A stretch of DNA of 64,000 nt from Arthrobacter gallicola (GCF_014836775.1 NZ_JACSQD010000002.1:374567-438566); one strand, 5' to 3'; numbered from the stretch's first letter, positions 33,480 through 45,740 are shown. Translations and numbers: made by a program. Notes: generated by a model from the letters alone, not told the origin.

Positions 33480-34100
33480 GTGACCACAGTCGATTTGTCT
33501 GCCTTCTTCACCGGCCTGGGCAGCGGCCTGGCCCTTATTGTCGCGATCGGGGCGCAGAACGCCTTTGTGCTCCGGCAGGGTATCCGCCGGGAGCATCTGT
33601 TCCCGGTGCTGGCGGTGTGTATCCTCAGCGACGCCGTGCTGATTCTGCTGGGCACGGCAGGGATCGGAAAGCTGACGGAAACCGCGCCGCTGGTCCTTGA
33701 TGTGATCCGCTGGGCAGGAGCCGCGTTCCTGCTGGCCTACGCCGTCCTGTCCTTCAGGCGTGCCATCCGGCCGGCTGCGCTGGAGGCCACAGGCGGTGGA
33801 CGCCGAACAGTGGCCGCGGCGGTCCTCACCTGCCTGAGTCTGACCTGGCTTAATCCGCACGTGTATCTGGACACGGTGGTGCTGCTGGGCTCCTTGGCGG
33901 CTTCCCAGGGCCCTGAGGGCCGGTGGGTGTTTGCAGCCGGAGCTGTCGCGGCCAGCACCCTGTGGTTCAGCGCGCTCGGATTCGGGGCGCGGCTGCTGGC
34001 CCCGGTGTTTGCCCGGCCCATTGCCTGGCGGGTCCTCGATCTGGCTATCGGCGTTTTTATGGTGGTGCTGGCCCTCAGCCTGATGCGAAGCTCACTGTGA
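33480..34100 (+). CDS. lysE: LysE/ArgO-type basic amino-acid exporter (206 aa)
   Basis: Six-helix inner-membrane exporter for lysine and arginine. IVAIGAQNAFVLRQGIRREH is the family signature, with the LTWLNPHVYLDTVVL loop in the second half. GTG start; TAGCGT (33468-33473) lies six bases before it and no Shine-Dalgarno is seen, so a leaderless message is likely. LysG should act in the 71-base gap between the two genes. Confidence 0.94.
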   Translation: MTTVDLSAFFTGLGSGLALIVAIGAQNAFVLRQGIRREHLFPVLAVCILSDAVLILLGTAGIGKLTETAPLVLDVIRWAGAAFLLAYAVLSFRRAIRPAALEATGGGRRTVAAAVLTCLSLTWLNPHVYLDTVVLLGSLAASQGPEGRWVFAAGAVAASTLWFSALGFGARLLAPVFARPIAWRVLDLAIGVFMVVLALSLMRSSL

Positions 34101-34179
34101 CCGGCAGCATGCACGGAACGGTGGTAGGCTCCCCGGTAATCTGCGGCCGCTGCGGGCCACAACAACCGGGGGGCAGGAC

Positions 34180-34653
34180 ATGGGGACATCACAGCTGCTG
34201 GGTGCGCGCCAACGGCGGAAAAGGCCCGCCGCGGCTTGGGCGGCCCTGGCGGCAGCGGCTGGACTGCTGCTGGGTGGCTGTTCAGCGACGCCGCCCCCGT
34301 TCGGCATTTTCGACACCGAAGCCGGTGAACAGGACGTTCTCCCCAGATGGGTCAGGCTGGAGGTCGGCGGCGAAGAGGTCCGGTACCTGACCTCGAACGA
34401 GACGGCGCGCTACTACGTTTCCCGCAGCAGTACCGACCACTGTCTGGTGGTCGTCTTCGAAGACCGGGATGAAAGCTGGTCCGCCGCTTGCAATGGCGGG
34501 CTCGGAAGCGGCCTGGTAGTCGAAAGTACCGCGCCCGGCAGTCACACGGCCCTGGTGGTGGATGGCTACGCCGAAAGGAACAACATAGCCGAAGAAGGAT
34601 GGCAGCAGCTGCACGAGAACGTGCTGGTCAAAGCCGGAAAGTCCGCTCCCTGA
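34180..34653 (+). CDS. Putative lipoprotein (157 aa)
   Basis: N-terminal basic region (ARQRRKRP), hydrophobic stretch and a lipobox LGGC with Cys34 as the acylation site, so the mature protein would be anchored outside the membrane. The remainder is a small soluble domain with two Cys (in DHCLVVVF and SAACNGG) that could form a disulfide. No family recognised. ATG with a G-rich ribosome site. Confidence 0.8.
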   Translation: MGTSQLLGARQRRKRPAAAWAALAAAAGLLLGGCSATPPPFGIFDTEAGEQDVLPRWVRLEVGGEEVRYLTSNETARYYVSRSSTDHCLVVVFEDRDESWSAACNGGLGSGLVVESTAPGSHTALVVDGYAERNNIAEEGWQQLHENVLVKAGKSAP

Positions 34654-34726
34654 GATTTTCGTCAGTCGTCCGGGCGGATACGTTTGACGGGAGTGATTTC
34701 TCTTCAGAACGTCCGAAAGGAGTGCC

Positions 34727-36224
<1,498 letters not shown>

Positions 36225-36375
36225 GTAACCGCCCTCCCGGGCCCGGCGGCTTGGGATCGGTTACTGTTTGCTGCATCAATGGGGGAGGGGCCGGCGACGG
36301 CGGGTGCCGGGATGCCTGAGGCGCCCGCCCGCCGGTCACCCCGGGCCCCCGTACGACGAAGGGGATGGGTGCACG

Positions 36376-36810
36376 ATGACCAGCAGGCGGAGCGACTTCG
36401 ATCCACGGTACGACGAGGCGTATCAGCGTGGCGGCAATGCCGGGGATTTCCGGGACGCTGCCCCGCAGGCGCCACAGGTGATCGAAATCAGCGATGTCCC
36501 GCAGCACCAGGCCGGCGCCACGCCCCAGGCATGGGCAGATCTGGAGTTCCGGCAGCGCAGGTACCGGAGGATCGTCTGGGCGCTGGCCGGCGGACTGCTG
36601 GCTCTGGGCCTTTTTGGCCTCTTCGCGGACCTGGTCTTTCCGCCCGATCCTGCCTACATGCAATCAAACAACTACGGCTATATGACGGAGCACTGGTCCA
36701 CCAGGCTGCGCTACGCGGCGCCGAATCTGATCAATCTGGGTGTCCTCGCGGCCATCGTGCAGCTCGTTCTGGAACAGCTGCAGATTTTCCGGCTCCGAAC
36801 CGGCCGCTGA
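36376..36810 (+). CDS. Uncharacterised membrane protein (144 aa)
   Basis: No family recognised. Hydrophilic N-terminus (to about residue 63) with many Asp/Arg/Gln, a transmembrane helix (about 65-88), a loop with PPDPAYMQSNNYGYM, and a second helix (about 116-135). Topology probably N-in/C-in. The start is the ATG in GCACGATGACC; the ribosome site is weak. Confidence 0.7.
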   Translation: MTSRRSDFDPRYDEAYQRGGNAGDFRDAAPQAPQVIEISDVPQHQAGATPQAWADLEFRQRRYRRIVWALAGGLLALGLFGLFADLVFPPDPAYMQSNNYGYMTEHWSTRLRYAAPNLINLGVLAAIVQLVLEQLQIFRLRTGR

Positions 36811-36875
36811 ACCGGCGCCTGTACCGGCACTCGCGCTAACCCTGAATTACCCGCCCAACACAACAAGGAGAACCC

Positions 36876-37097
36876 ATGAGCAGGAAAAAGACCTTCAAGG
36901 ACCTTACGGCAGAGCAGAAGAAGGGACTGGGGATTCTCTCCGCCGTCCAGTTTCTGCTGGCAGGTGCTGCCCTGGTGGATATCTGGCGCCGCCCCCGGAC
37001 GGAAATCCGTGGTTCCCGGGCCGCGTGGAGTGCTGCCTGCGCAGTGAACTTCGTCGGCCCGCTCTCGTACTTCGTGTTTGGCCGCCGCCGCTCCTAG
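36876..37097 (+). CDS. PLDc_N-type small membrane protein (73 aa)
   Basis: Two short hydrophobic segments (about 21-36 and 49-68) and the terminal NFVGPLSYFVFGRRR motif match the phospholipase-D-nuclease N-terminal-like membrane family, which has no nuclease domain here. ATG behind AAGGAG. Its stop codon shares the palindrome CTAG with the stop of the convergent L,D-transpeptidase. Confidence 0.8.
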   Translation: MSRKKTFKDLTAEQKKGLGILSAVQFLLAGAALVDIWRRPRTEIRGSRAAWSAACAVNFVGPLSYFVFGRRRS

Positions 37098-38332
37098 CCC
37101 TTGGGCTGGGTGGAGTATTCCGGCCACGGGACATTCCAGTCCCCGTAACCGTCCCACATGGCCGCCGGGCCAACGCCCGTGTTCAGCACCTGCACCAGGT
37201 CTCCCGGCTCAAACGTGTCGTAAAAGTACTTGGCGCCTTCAGGTGACATGCCGACGCAGCCGTGGGAAACGTTGATGACACCCAGTGCCCCAATTGCGCC
37301 CGGAAGTGCTTCGTGCACAAACACTCCGCTGTTGGTCAGCCGGCTCGCCCAGGACGCATCGAAGGGTTCGTAATACGCCGGATCGCCCGGCTTCAGCCCG
37401 ATGCTTTCGGCCCGGAACGGCAGCGTCGCGTGCTGGCTCATAACCACCTGATAACCGCTGGGTGAGGGCCATTCCTCGTCCCCGAGCGTCACCGGGAAGC
37501 TGCGGGTGAGCTGCCCGTCGATGAAGACCTGCATGGTTTTGGTCAGGTTATCAACGACGGCGATCCTGCTGTTGTGCACCGAGAAGGTCCGCGTCTCGTT
37601 GAAGTTCCCGATCATCGAGTTGCCGAAGTCCACGCCGAACAGGGCCATGTCCACGGTCACGGTGGAGTTCGGTTCCCAGAAGGTCTCCGGCCGGTAGCGG
37701 ACCTTGGTGTCGGAGATCCAGTAGAACGCGCCCGTCTGCGCGCTTGAGCTGGTGACGGTGATGGCCTCTTCGACGGCGGTTTTGTTGGTTACCGGTTCGC
37801 TGAAGTTGATTTCGATGGGGTGGCCGATGCCAACCACGGATTTATCCAGCGGACCCATAAAGGCGTTGGCTTCGTGCGGAGGGGTCACGGTGTGGAACGT
37901 CTGCGATGAGGTTGTGGTTTTACCGTTGGTGTCCGCGAGCGTGAATTCGAAGGTGTACTCGGTGTTGAACTGCAGCGGCTCGGACGCAGTCCATTCAGTC
38001 TTCGCGCCGGACAGGTCGCCGGAGACTCCGGCGCCGCCGCCGCGAGGGGTCAGGGTGACGGAATCGATGGTCCCGTGTTCAACCTTGAGCGTAGGAACTG
38101 TGACGGGGTTGACCTCCACCGCCTGGTCAGCCGGTTCGGCTGTGAACTCCACGGGGACTGCGGGAGCCGCGGATTCACTGGGCGAGGAGGAGGGGCCGGA
38201 GGTCTGGGCGGAGGAATTCCCGCCCTCGAAGGCGCCGCTGGCAACGGCCACACCCACTGCCCCGCCGACCACCAGCACAGCTGCCGCTGCGGCCAGGGCT
38301 ATCCACCGCTTACGGTTGCTCTTTTCCTGCAC
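37094..38332 (-). CDS. Ig-like domain L,D-transpeptidase (412 aa)
   Basis: Makes 3-3 cross-links in peptidoglycan. N-terminal membrane anchor (about 10-32), Ser/Pro-rich linker, two Ig-like modules (about 60-250) and a YkuD catalytic domain with the SHGCVGM signature (nucleophile Cys359, His357) and an upstream FVHEALPG. Architecture matches mycobacterial LdtMt2-type enzymes, so it is extracytoplasmic. GTG start behind GGGGAAG. Confidence 0.94.
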   Translation of the reverse strand: MQEKSNRKRWIALAAAAAVLVVGGAVGVAVASGAFEGGNSSAQTSGPSSSPSESAAPAVPVEFTAEPADQAVEVNPVTVPTLKVEHGTIDSVTLTPRGGGAGVSGDLSGAKTEWTASEPLQFNTEYTFEFTLADTNGKTTTSSQTFHTVTPPHEANAFMGPLDKSVVGIGHPIEINFSEPVTNKTAVEEAITVTSSSAQTGAFYWISDTKVRYRPETFWEPNSTVTVDMALFGVDFGNSMIGNFNETRTFSVHNSRIAVVDNLTKTMQVFIDGQLTRSFPVTLGDEEWPSPSGYQVVMSQHATLPFRAESIGLKPGDPAYYEPFDASWASRLTNSGVFVHEALPGAIGALGVINVSHGCVGMSPEGAKYFYDTFEPGDLVQVLNTGVGPAAMWDGYGDWNVPWPEYSTQPKG

Positions 38333-38419
38333 TATTCTTCCCCTACGTTCGTCTCTGGCTGAAGTTATCCTACGTTAGCCAGCCATCCTGAAAGTGCGCC
38401 GATGGACCGGGCGCTTTCC

Positions 38420-39901
38420 TCAGTCCTGCTCTGCCAGCCGGGCTGCCTGGCGGGTGATGTTCTTGGCCATGGACGGGAAGATCAGCCCGTGGAAGGGGTA
38501 GATCAGCCACCAGTACAACCGGCCCAGCAGCCCGCGGGGAAAGTAAATGGCGCGCTGGCTGTAGACGCTCCCGTCGCCGTCGGGGTCCACCCGCAGCTCC
38601 AGCCAAGCTTTGCCGGGAACCCGCATTTCCGCCCGCAGGCGCAGCAGGGTGCCGCGTTCGAGCAGTTCCACGCGCCACCAGTCCACAACGTCCCCGGTGA
38701 GCAGGGTGGCCGGGTTGCGGCGCCCGCGTGTCAGGCCGGCCCCGCCCACTGTCTTATCCAGCACACCCCGGATGGCCCACGCCATCGGCAGCGAGTACCA
38801 GCCGTTCTTGCCGCCGATTCCTTCGATAACCTGCCACACGTGCGCCGGATCGACGGCGGTGCGGCGCCGGCGCTGGTCCACGTAGACAGTCTGGCCCGCC
38901 CAGTCCGGGTCCGAGGGCAGCGGTTCCGAAGCCAGATCCGCGGCACTGGAGGCGCTGGCCCAGGTGGTTTCCACCTCACCGCGGGCTTCCTTGCCCAGTG
39001 CCCGGGCGACGGCGTCGCGGTAGTTGGTCAGGCCGCCTTCCGGCGGCGGGATGTACTCATCGATGTCCCATTCCTTGGCCACGGCATCATGCTGCAGCGA
39101 CTCCACCAAAGGCCGGGACATGGAGAGCGGAATGGGGGTCACCAGCGCCACCCAGAGCCCGGCCAGTTTGGGTGCGGGAAGCGGCAGCGCATAGATCCGG
39201 CGTCGGGGCAGCCCCGCCACTTCGGCGTAGCCGTTCATGATGTCCGCGTACTCCAGGACCTCCCGGTCGCCGATGTCGAAGGTGCGGTTCATCCCCTCGG
39301 GGAGATCGACGGCGCGGGTCAGGTAGTGCAGGACGTCGCGGACGGCAATCGGTTCGATACGGCGGCGCACCCAGCTGGGAGCGGGCATCACCGGAAGTGT
39401 CTCGGTCAGGTGCCGGATCATCTCGAACGACGCGGAGCCGGACCCGATCACCACCCCGGCCTGGAACACAATCGCCGGAACCGCACCGTCCAGCAGAATC
39501 CGGCCCACGGCGGTCCGCGACGCCATGTGCGGTGACAACTCACCCGTCTCCGGATGCAGCCCGCCCAAGTAGACGATGCGTTTTACCCCGGCGGCCTCGG
39601 CGGCTTTGGCCACATTCCGGGCAATCGCCTCCTCCTGGGCAGCGAACCCTTTGCCCGACGCCATGGAGTGGACCAGGAAGTACACCGTGTCCACATCCGC
39701 AAAGGCTGATTCCACCGAGCCGGCGTCGGTCAGGTCTCCCTTAACGATCTCCACGTCGTTATGCCATGGCACATCGTTGAGTTTTTCCGGCGACCGGACC
39801 AGCACGCGGACCGTGTGGCCGTCCGCCAGCAGCAGGGGCACCAGCCGCCCGCCGATATAGCCGGTGGCACCGGTGACCAGGACCCGCTGAGCATCAGTCA
39901 T
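38420..39901 (-). CDS. NAD(P)-binding protein with C-terminal DUF2867 (493 aa)
   Basis: Atypical/extended SDR Rossmann domain (about 1-300; VLVTGATGYIGGRLVPLLL) fused to DUF2867 (about 340-490; WAGQTVYVDQRRRRTAVDP... and the GLLGRLYWWLIYPFHGLIF segment). Fusion common in actinobacteria; function unknown. TATGTT (39913-39908) lies six bases before the ATG at 39901, a leaderless arrangement that argues against an in-frame start 72 bases upstream. Divergent from ligD. Confidence 0.88.
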   Translation of the reverse strand: MTDAQRVLVTGATGYIGGRLVPLLLADGHTVRVLVRSPEKLNDVPWHNDVEIVKGDLTDAGSVESAFADVDTVYFLVHSMASGKGFAAQEEAIARNVAKAAEAAGVKRIVYLGGLHPETGELSPHMASRTAVGRILLDGAVPAIVFQAGVVIGSGSASFEMIRHLTETLPVMPAPSWVRRRIEPIAVRDVLHYLTRAVDLPEGMNRTFDIGDREVLEYADIMNGYAEVAGLPRRRIYALPLPAPKLAGLWVALVTPIPLSMSRPLVESLQHDAVAKEWDIDEYIPPPEGGLTNYRDAVARALGKEARGEVETTWASASSAADLASEPLPSDPDWAGQTVYVDQRRRRTAVDPAHVWQVIEGIGGKNGWYSLPMAWAIRGVLDKTVGGAGLTRGRRNPATLLTGDVVDWWRVELLERGTLLRLRAEMRVPGKAWLELRVDPDGDGSVYSQRAIYFPRGLLGRLYWWLIYPFHGLIFPSMAKNITRQAARLAEQD

Positions 39902-40033
39902 TTTCCCAACATACACACCGTGGCTGGAGGCCGGGGTGTGCCGGCTGATCTGCCGTCCTTCCCACCGCAACATTTTGTAAGCATGCTGATCTCTACTGGC
40001 AATTGGCTCCGGATCCCGGTAAGACTAGAGGGC

Positions 40034-42661
40034 ATGGCGAGAACGGGAACGGGCCCGAAGCAGCGGGAAACGGTCAATGTGGACGGACACCGGCTGCGCC
40101 TGACGTCGCTGGACAAGGTGCTGTACCCGGAAACCGGCACCACCAAGGCCGAGGTGCTCTCCTACTACGCGGCGGTTGCCGGGGTGATGATTCCCTACGC
40201 CCGCAACCGTCCGGCGACCCGCAAACGGTGGGTCAACGGCGTCGGAACCCCGGACAAGCCCGGGCAGGTGTTCTTCCAAAAGAACATTGACGATTCCGCG
40301 CCCAGCTGGGTTAAGCGGTACACGATTGAGCATAAGGACCACGCCAGCATTTATCCGCTGGTTAACGACCTCGCCACCCTCACCTGGCTGGCCCAGCTGG
40401 CTGCCCTGGAGATCCATGTGCCGCAGTGGCAGTTCGGTCCGCGCGGCGTGAGGCAGAACCCCGACCGCCTGGTCCTGGACCTTGACCCCGGGGAGGGCGC
40501 CTCATTGGCCGAGTGCGCCGAGGTAGCCCGGCTGGCCCGCAGCATTCTGTCCGATATGGGCCTGGACACCCGTCCTGTCACGAGCGGTTCCAAAGGCATC
40601 CACCTCTATGCCGCCCTGGACAGGAAGCAGACCTCTGAGGAGGTCAGCGCCGTGGCACACGAACTGGCGAGGGCGCTGGAAGCCGACCACCCGGAGCTGG
40701 TGGTCAGTGACATGAAAAAGACCCTGCGCAAAGGCAAGGTCCTGGTGGACTGGAGCCAGAACAACGCCAACAAAACCACCATCTGCCCGTATTCACTGCG
40801 CGGACGGTTCCTCCCCATGGTTGCCGCGCCCCGCACCTGGGAGGAACTGGAGGATCCGGAGCTGGAGCAGCTGACCTACGAGCAGGTCCTGGAACGGGTG
40901 GAGAAGATCGGTGATCCCCTGGCCGGCATGCACAGCGGCGAAGCCGACCCGTCCGGGCTTCCGCCGGACGGGGATTCGCCGCCCCAGGACAAGCTGCACA
41001 AATACCGCAGTATGCGGGATGCGGCGAAAACCCCCGAACCCGTGCCGCATGAGCCGGTGGCAGTGGAGGGGAACGGCAACAGCTTTGTCATCCAGGAACA
41101 CCATGCCCGGCGGCTGCACTGGGACTTCCGGCTGGAGCGGGACGGTGTGCTGGTCTCCTGGGCGGTACCCAAGGGCCCGCCCAACACGCCGAACAAGAAC
41201 CATCTGGCCGTGCAGACCGAGGACCACCCGTTGGATTACGGGGGTTTTGAGGGAACGATCCCGAAGGGCGAATACGGTGCGGGAGAGGTGACCATTTGGG
41301 ACCACGGAACTTATGAGGCGGAGAAGTGGCGGCCGGGCAAGGAAGTAATCGCCACCGTGCACGGCCAGCCCGACGGCGGACTAGCCCGGGACGGATCAGC
41401 GGACCGGCGCTTCGCCTTTATCCACACCGGAGGTGAGGACGGTAAAAGCAACTGGCTGCTGCATCTGATGAAGGACCAGCGGCCGGGAGTCCCTCAGCAC
41501 GCGGACACCCCGCAGGCCGACGCCGGGAAACAGAAGCAAACGCCGCCGCCGCAGGACAACCCGGCGCAGACGGCGTCCGCCGCAGCGAAATCCAAACCGG
41601 CGCCGCTGCCGCAGCCGGACGCGGCTGCCATTAAAGCTGACATCCGGGAGTCAGGCATGCCCGCGCTGAAGCCCATGTTCGCCACTCTGGGCAGCCGGGC
41701 GGACGTAAACGACGACGCCGAATGGGCCTTCGAAATGAAATGGGACGGTGTGCGGGCCATCGCCGAGGTCACTCCGGAAGGAACCCGGCTGATCAGCCGG
41801 AACGGAAACGACATGACCACCGCCTATCCCGAGCTGCAGGAGCTGGGGGAGCGGCTGAACGGCGAACGGGCGGTACTCGACGGGGAGATCGTGGCGCTGA
41901 ACAAGGCCGGACGTCCTGACTTCGGTCTGCTCCAGCCGCGGATGCACCTGACCCGGGCCAAGGACGCCGAGGCGGCTGCCGCCAGGACCCCCGTCCAGTT
42001 CATGGCCTTCGACCTGCTGTGGCTGGACGGCAATTCCCTGGTGGAGCTGACCTACGGGCAGCGCCGCGAAATCCTGGAGCAGGCAGTGGAATCCGCGGAT
42101 GCGGACGGCCACGTTCAGGTGCCGCCCGCCCTTGACCTCTCCCTGGACGAGGCTGTGGCTGCCAGCAAGGAGCTGGGACTGGAGGGTGTGGTGGCAAAGC
42201 GTTTGGCTTCGGATTACTCGCCCGGCCAGCGGTCCCGCAGCTGGATCAAACTCAAAAACCAGCTCACCCAGGAAGTGGTGGTGGTCGGCTGGCGTCCCGG
42301 ACAGGGAAACCGGGCGAACAAGGTTGGTTCGCTGCTGGTCGCGATCCCGGACGGCACCGACTTGAAATACATCGGCCGGGTGGGCTCCGGACTCAGCGAA
42401 CGGGACCTCGCCGCCGTCGGCTCCCGGCTGAAAAAAATCGGCCGCAAAACACCGCCGCTCGATGATGTGCCCCGGGCCGACGCCTCCGACGCCCGCTGGG
42501 TGCGTCCGGTCCTGGTGGGCGAAGTGACCTATGCGGAGCGGACCGGCACCGGTAAACTCCGGCACCCGGTGTGGCGCGGGCTGCGGCCGGACAAGAGGCC
42601 CTCCGACGTCGTACCGGAGGTGCCGGACGTTCCGGACCTGCCGGAAGGTCCAGAAACCTAA
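40034..42661 (+). CDS. ligD: Multifunctional NHEJ DNA ligase LigD (875 aa)
   Basis: Domain order is polymerase/primase (about 1-300), 3'-phosphoesterase (about 345-490; FVIQEHHARRLHWDFRL) and ATP-dependent ligase (about 540-865), the same order as in M. tuberculosis. The polymerase metal motif LDLDPGEG is present; the ligase nucleophile is Lys569 in EMKWDGVR. A Pro/Gln/Ala-rich linker joins the last two domains. It works with Ku at blunt or gapped breaks. The ATG at 40034 begins the usual family N-terminus; the upstream in-frame extension overlaps the divergent gene and is rejected. Confidence 0.96.
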   Translation: MARTGTGPKQRETVNVDGHRLRLTSLDKVLYPETGTTKAEVLSYYAAVAGVMIPYARNRPATRKRWVNGVGTPDKPGQVFFQKNIDDSAPSWVKRYTIEHKDHASIYPLVNDLATLTWLAQLAALEIHVPQWQFGPRGVRQNPDRLVLDLDPGEGASLAECAEVARLARSILSDMGLDTRPVTSGSKGIHLYAALDRKQTSEEVSAVAHELARALEADHPELVVSDMKKTLRKGKVLVDWSQNNANKTTICPYSLRGRFLPMVAAPRTWEELEDPELEQLTYEQVLERVEKIGDPLAGMHSGEADPSGLPPDGDSPPQDKLHKYRSMRDAAKTPEPVPHEPVAVEGNGNSFVIQEHHARRLHWDFRLERDGVLVSWAVPKGPPNTPNKNHLAVQTEDHPLDYGGFEGTIPKGEYGAGEVTIWDHGTYEAEKWRPGKEVIATVHGQPDGGLARDGSADRRFAFIHTGGEDGKSNWLLHLMKDQRPGVPQHADTPQADAGKQKQTPPPQDNPAQTASAAAKSKPAPLPQPDAAAIKADIRESGMPALKPMFATLGSRADVNDDAEWAFEMKWDGVRAIAEVTPEGTRLISRNGNDMTTAYPELQELGERLNGERAVLDGEIVALNKAGRPDFGLLQPRMHLTRAKDAEAAAARTPVQFMAFDLLWLDGNSLVELTYGQRREILEQAVESADADGHVQVPPALDLSLDEAVAASKELGLEGVVAKRLASDYSPGQRSRSWIKLKNQLTQEVVVVGWRPGQGNRANKVGSLLVAIPDGTDLKYIGRVGSGLSERDLAAVGSRLKKIGRKTPPLDDVPRADASDARWVRPVLVGEVTYAERTGTGKLRHPVWRGLRPDKRPSDVVPEVPDVPDLPEGPET

Positions 42662-42703
42662 CCCACCTGTCCAGACGTCCCCCAACGGGAGGAACAGCAG
42701 AAG

Positions 42704-45193
42704 ATGACCGACACCCAAACACCCCAATCGCGTCTGCCCGGCACCGCCGTGCCACTCGAACCCGAACTGGACGGGGTTGATGCGTGGTGGAGGGCTGCGA
42801 ACTACCTCTCTGCCGGACAGATTTATCTGCGGGACAATCCGCTGCTGCGCCGCCCGCTGGAACCGGCTGACGTCAAGGCCCGGCTGCTGGGCCACTGGGG
42901 AACCACACCGGGCCTGAACTTCATCTATGCCCACCTCAACCGGCTGATCAACGAATCCGGCCAGCAGTTCCTGTTCATCACCGGACCCGGCCACGGCGGC
43001 CCGGCCAACGTCGCGAACGCCTGGCTGGAGGGCACCTACTCGGAGATCTACAGTCACGTGGGCCTGGACGAGGAGGGGCTGCGCACCCTGTTTAAGCAGT
43101 TCTCCTACCCCGGCGGCGTCCCCAGCCACGCTGCTCCGGAGACGCCGGGGTCCATCCATGAAGGCGGAGAACTGGGCTACTCGCTGGCCCACGCCTACGG
43201 CGCCGTGTTCGACAATCCGGACCTGATCGCCGCCACCGTGATCGGCGACGGCGAGGCCGAAACCGGCCCGCTCGCCGCCAGCTGGCATTCGAACAGCTTC
43301 CTGGACCCGGCCGTTGACGGCGCGGTCCTCCCGATTCTGCATCTGAACGGCTACAAAATCGCCAACCCCACGGTTCTGGCGCGGATGCCCGAAGCGCAGC
43401 TGCTCAAACTCCTGGAAGGCTACGGCTTCCACCCGCACGTGGTGACGGTGGAGGATCCAGCCGCGGTCATGGCCGCGCATGAGGACTTCGCCGCTGCGCT
43501 GGGCACCTGCCTCGCCGAGATCCGCGCCATCCAGGAGCCCTACCGGACGGGGAGCAAACTGGCCGTCCCCGCGGACGCTCCGCAGGCCGCCGCCACCCAT
43601 GAACGCGCCCAGGAGCACGCTCCGCGCTGGCCGATGATTGTTTTCCGCTCCCCGAAGGGCTGGACCGGGCCGCAGACCGTGGACGGCAAGCAGGTTGAGG
43701 GTACCTGGCGGGCCCACCAGGTGCCGCTCTCCGAAGTCCACGAGAACCCGGAGCACCTCGCGCAGCTTGAAGAGTGGCTGCAGTCCTACCGGCCCGAGGA
43801 ACTGTTCGACGGCGCGGGGCGGCTCCGCCAGGAAATTGCCGGCCTGGCACCCGCCGGGGATGCACGGATGAGTGCCACCCCGTACGCCAACGGCGGGCAC
43901 CTGCTGCGCGACCTCCGGCTGCCCGCCTACGCCGACTTCGCCGTCGAAACCGCTCAGCCCGGCAGCGAGCGGGTCAGTCCGATGCTGAACCTGGGCCGCT
44001 ACCTGGCGGAAATTATCCGGCTAAACCCGGAAAACTTCCGCATCTTCGGGCCGGACGAAACGGCGTCGAACCGGCTGCAGGAGGTTTACGGCGTTACGGA
44101 CAAGGTCTGGCAGCAGCGGATCGAGGCGGTGGACGAGCACCTGGCCCGCAGCGGCCGGGTGATGGAAGTGCTCAGCGAACACCTCTGTGAAGGCTGGCTG
44201 GAGGGCTACCTGCTGACCGGCCGGCACGGCGTCTTCAACTGCTACGAAGCCTTCGTCCACATTGTCGACTCCATGTTCAACCAGCACGCCAAGTGGCTCA
44301 AGGTCAGCCGGGAACTGTCCTGGCGCCAGCCCATCGCCTCGTTGAACTACCTGCTCTCCAGCCACGTCTGGCAACAGGACCACAACGGTTTTTCGCACCA
44401 GGACCCCGGCTTCATCGACCACGTGGTCAACAAAAAAGCTGACGTCATCCGGGTGTACCTGCCGCCGGACGCCAATACCCTGCTGGCCGTCGCCCAGCAC
44501 ATCCTCGGTACCCGGAACCGGGTGAACGTGGTGATCTCCGGAAAGCAGCCGGCCCCGGTCTGGCTGGCCCCGGAGGAAGCAAAACTGCACGTCAAGCGCG
44601 GCATCGGGGTGTGGGACTTTGCCGGCAGCGAAGACACCGGGCCGGGCGCGAAACCTGATCCCGACGTCGTTATGGGCTGTGCAGGCGACGTCCCCACCCT
44701 GGAAACCGTGGCCGCGGCTGCCCTGCTTAAGGAGCAGCTGCCCGAGCTGCGGATCCGCGTGGTCAACGTGGTGGACCTGATGCGCCTGCAGGACTCCGCC
44801 GAGCATCCGCACGGACTCTCCGACCGGGATTTCGACACCCTGTTCACCCAGGACAGGCCGGTCATTTTCGCCTACCACGGCTATCCGTGGCTGATCCACC
44901 GGCTGACCTACCGGCGCACCAACCACGGCAACCTGCACGTGCGCGGCTACAAGGAAGAGGGCACCACCACCACGCCGTTCGACATGGCCATGCTGAACCA
45001 GATTGACCGGTTCCAATTGGCCATCGACGTGCTGGACCGCGTACCGTCGCTCGGATCCACGCAGGCCGGTTTCCGGCAGTGGCTCCAGGACGAGCGGGAA
45101 CGCTGCCGCCAGTACACCCGCGACGAGGGCCAGGACCCGCCCTTTATCAGCGGCTGGACCCTCGAAGAGGCACAGCGGTCCACCGCTGACTAA
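42704..45193 (+). CDS. xfp: Xylulose-5-phosphate/fructose-6-phosphate phosphoketolase (829 aa)
   Basis: Thiamine-diphosphate enzyme that splits xylulose 5-phosphate or fructose 6-phosphate with phosphate to give acetyl phosphate. The N-terminal half has [17 protein letters not shown], the SYPGGVPSH region, and the ThDP/Mg motif [17 protein letters not shown]; the C-terminal half contains the family's VINKK-like [16 protein letters not shown] and [11 protein letters not shown]. Length is as expected. It follows ligD by 42 bases on the same strand; whether they share a transcript is unknown. GGGAGG lies 13 bases before the ATG. Confidence 0.96.
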   Translation: MTDTQTPQSRLPGTAVPLEPELDGVDAWWRAANYLSAGQIYLRDNPLLRRPLEPADVKARLLGHWGTTPGLNFIYAHLNRLINESGQQFLFITGPGHGGPANVANAWLEGTYSEIYSHVGLDEEGLRTLFKQFSYPGGVPSHAAPETPGSIHEGGELGYSLAHAYGAVFDNPDLIAATVIGDGEAETGPLAASWHSNSFLDPAVDGAVLPILHLNGYKIANPTVLARMPEAQLLKLLEGYGFHPHVVTVEDPAAVMAAHEDFAAALGTCLAEIRAIQEPYRTGSKLAVPADAPQAAATHERAQEHAPRWPMIVFRSPKGWTGPQTVDGKQVEGTWRAHQVPLSEVHENPEHLAQLEEWLQSYRPEELFDGAGRLRQEIAGLAPAGDARMSATPYANGGHLLRDLRLPAYADFAVETAQPGSERVSPMLNLGRYLAEIIRLNPENFRIFGPDETASNRLQEVYGVTDKVWQQRIEAVDEHLARSGRVMEVLSEHLCEGWLEGYLLTGRHGVFNCYEAFVHIVDSMFNQHAKWLKVSRELSWRQPIASLNYLLSSHVWQQDHNGFSHQDPGFIDHVVNKKADVIRVYLPPDANTLLAVAQHILGTRNRVNVVISGKQPAPVWLAPEEAKLHVKRGIGVWDFAGSEDTGPGAKPDPDVVMGCAGDVPTLETVAAAALLKEQLPELRIRVVNVVDLMRLQDSAEHPHGLSDRDFDTLFTQDRPVIFAYHGYPWLIHRLTYRRTNHGNLHVRGYKEEGTTTTPFDMAMLNQIDRFQLAIDVLDRVPSLGSTQAGFRQWLQDERERCRQYTRDEGQDPPFISGWTLEEAQRSTAD

Positions 45194-45257
45194 GATTTCC
45201 CGCGCCGGGCAACCGCCCGTGCGGGGATGGCATGATCCGTCTACACGAAGGAGAAAT

Positions 45258-45725
45258 ATGTCCACCGAGCAGTCAACCATTTCCGTTTCCCGCGTTATCG
45301 ACGCCGCAGCAGGGGATCTTTTCCACCTGCTCTCCAACCCCGAACGGCATCCCGAACTGGATGGCGCCGGCATGGTGATTTCGGATGAGAAAACCGACCG
45401 CATCGCCAAGGTGGGTGATGTGTTCACCATGAACATGCACAACCAGAAAATGGGCGACTACAAGACGGACAACCATGTGACCGGCTTCGACCCCAACAAG
45501 CTCCTGGCCTGGCAGACCGCCGTGGCCGGCACGGAGCCGGCGGGCTGGGAATGGATGTGGGAGCTGGACGCACTGGGTCCGGAGTCCACCGAAGTCACGC
45601 TCACCTACGACTGGAGCAAGGTCACCGATAAGGAGACCTTGAAGAAGGTGTCCTTCCCGATGATCAGCAAGGATGAGCTGGAGGAGTCGCTGAATAAGTT
45701 GGCGGCTGCAGTGTCCGGCTCCTAG
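45258..45725 (+). CDS. SRPBCC-family protein (155 aa)
   Basis: Single START-like/polyketide-cyclase domain: TISVSRVIDAAAGDLFHLL, SNPERHPELDG and a C-terminal amphipathic helix (DELEESLNKLAAAV). Binds a hydrophobic ligand by family resemblance; no catalytic role assigned. ATG at 45258 behind GAAGGAG, 64 bases after xfp. Confidence 0.88.
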   Translation: MSTEQSTISVSRVIDAAAGDLFHLLSNPERHPELDGAGMVISDEKTDRIAKVGDVFTMNMHNQKMGDYKTDNHVTGFDPNKLLAWQTAVAGTEPAGWEWMWELDALGPESTEVTLTYDWSKVTDKETLKKVSFPMISKDELEESLNKLAAAVSGS

Positions 45726-45740
45726 TTTCATAAAGCACGA

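Noticed and set aside
41651..43900. 749-residue minus-strand open frame opposite ligD and xfp
   Set aside because: It is antisense to two clear, motif-complete genes; composition is typical of third-position GC shadow frames.
44021..45442. 473-residue minus-strand open frame opposite xfp
   Set aside because: Antisense to the phosphoketolase C-terminal half and the next gene; no motifs.
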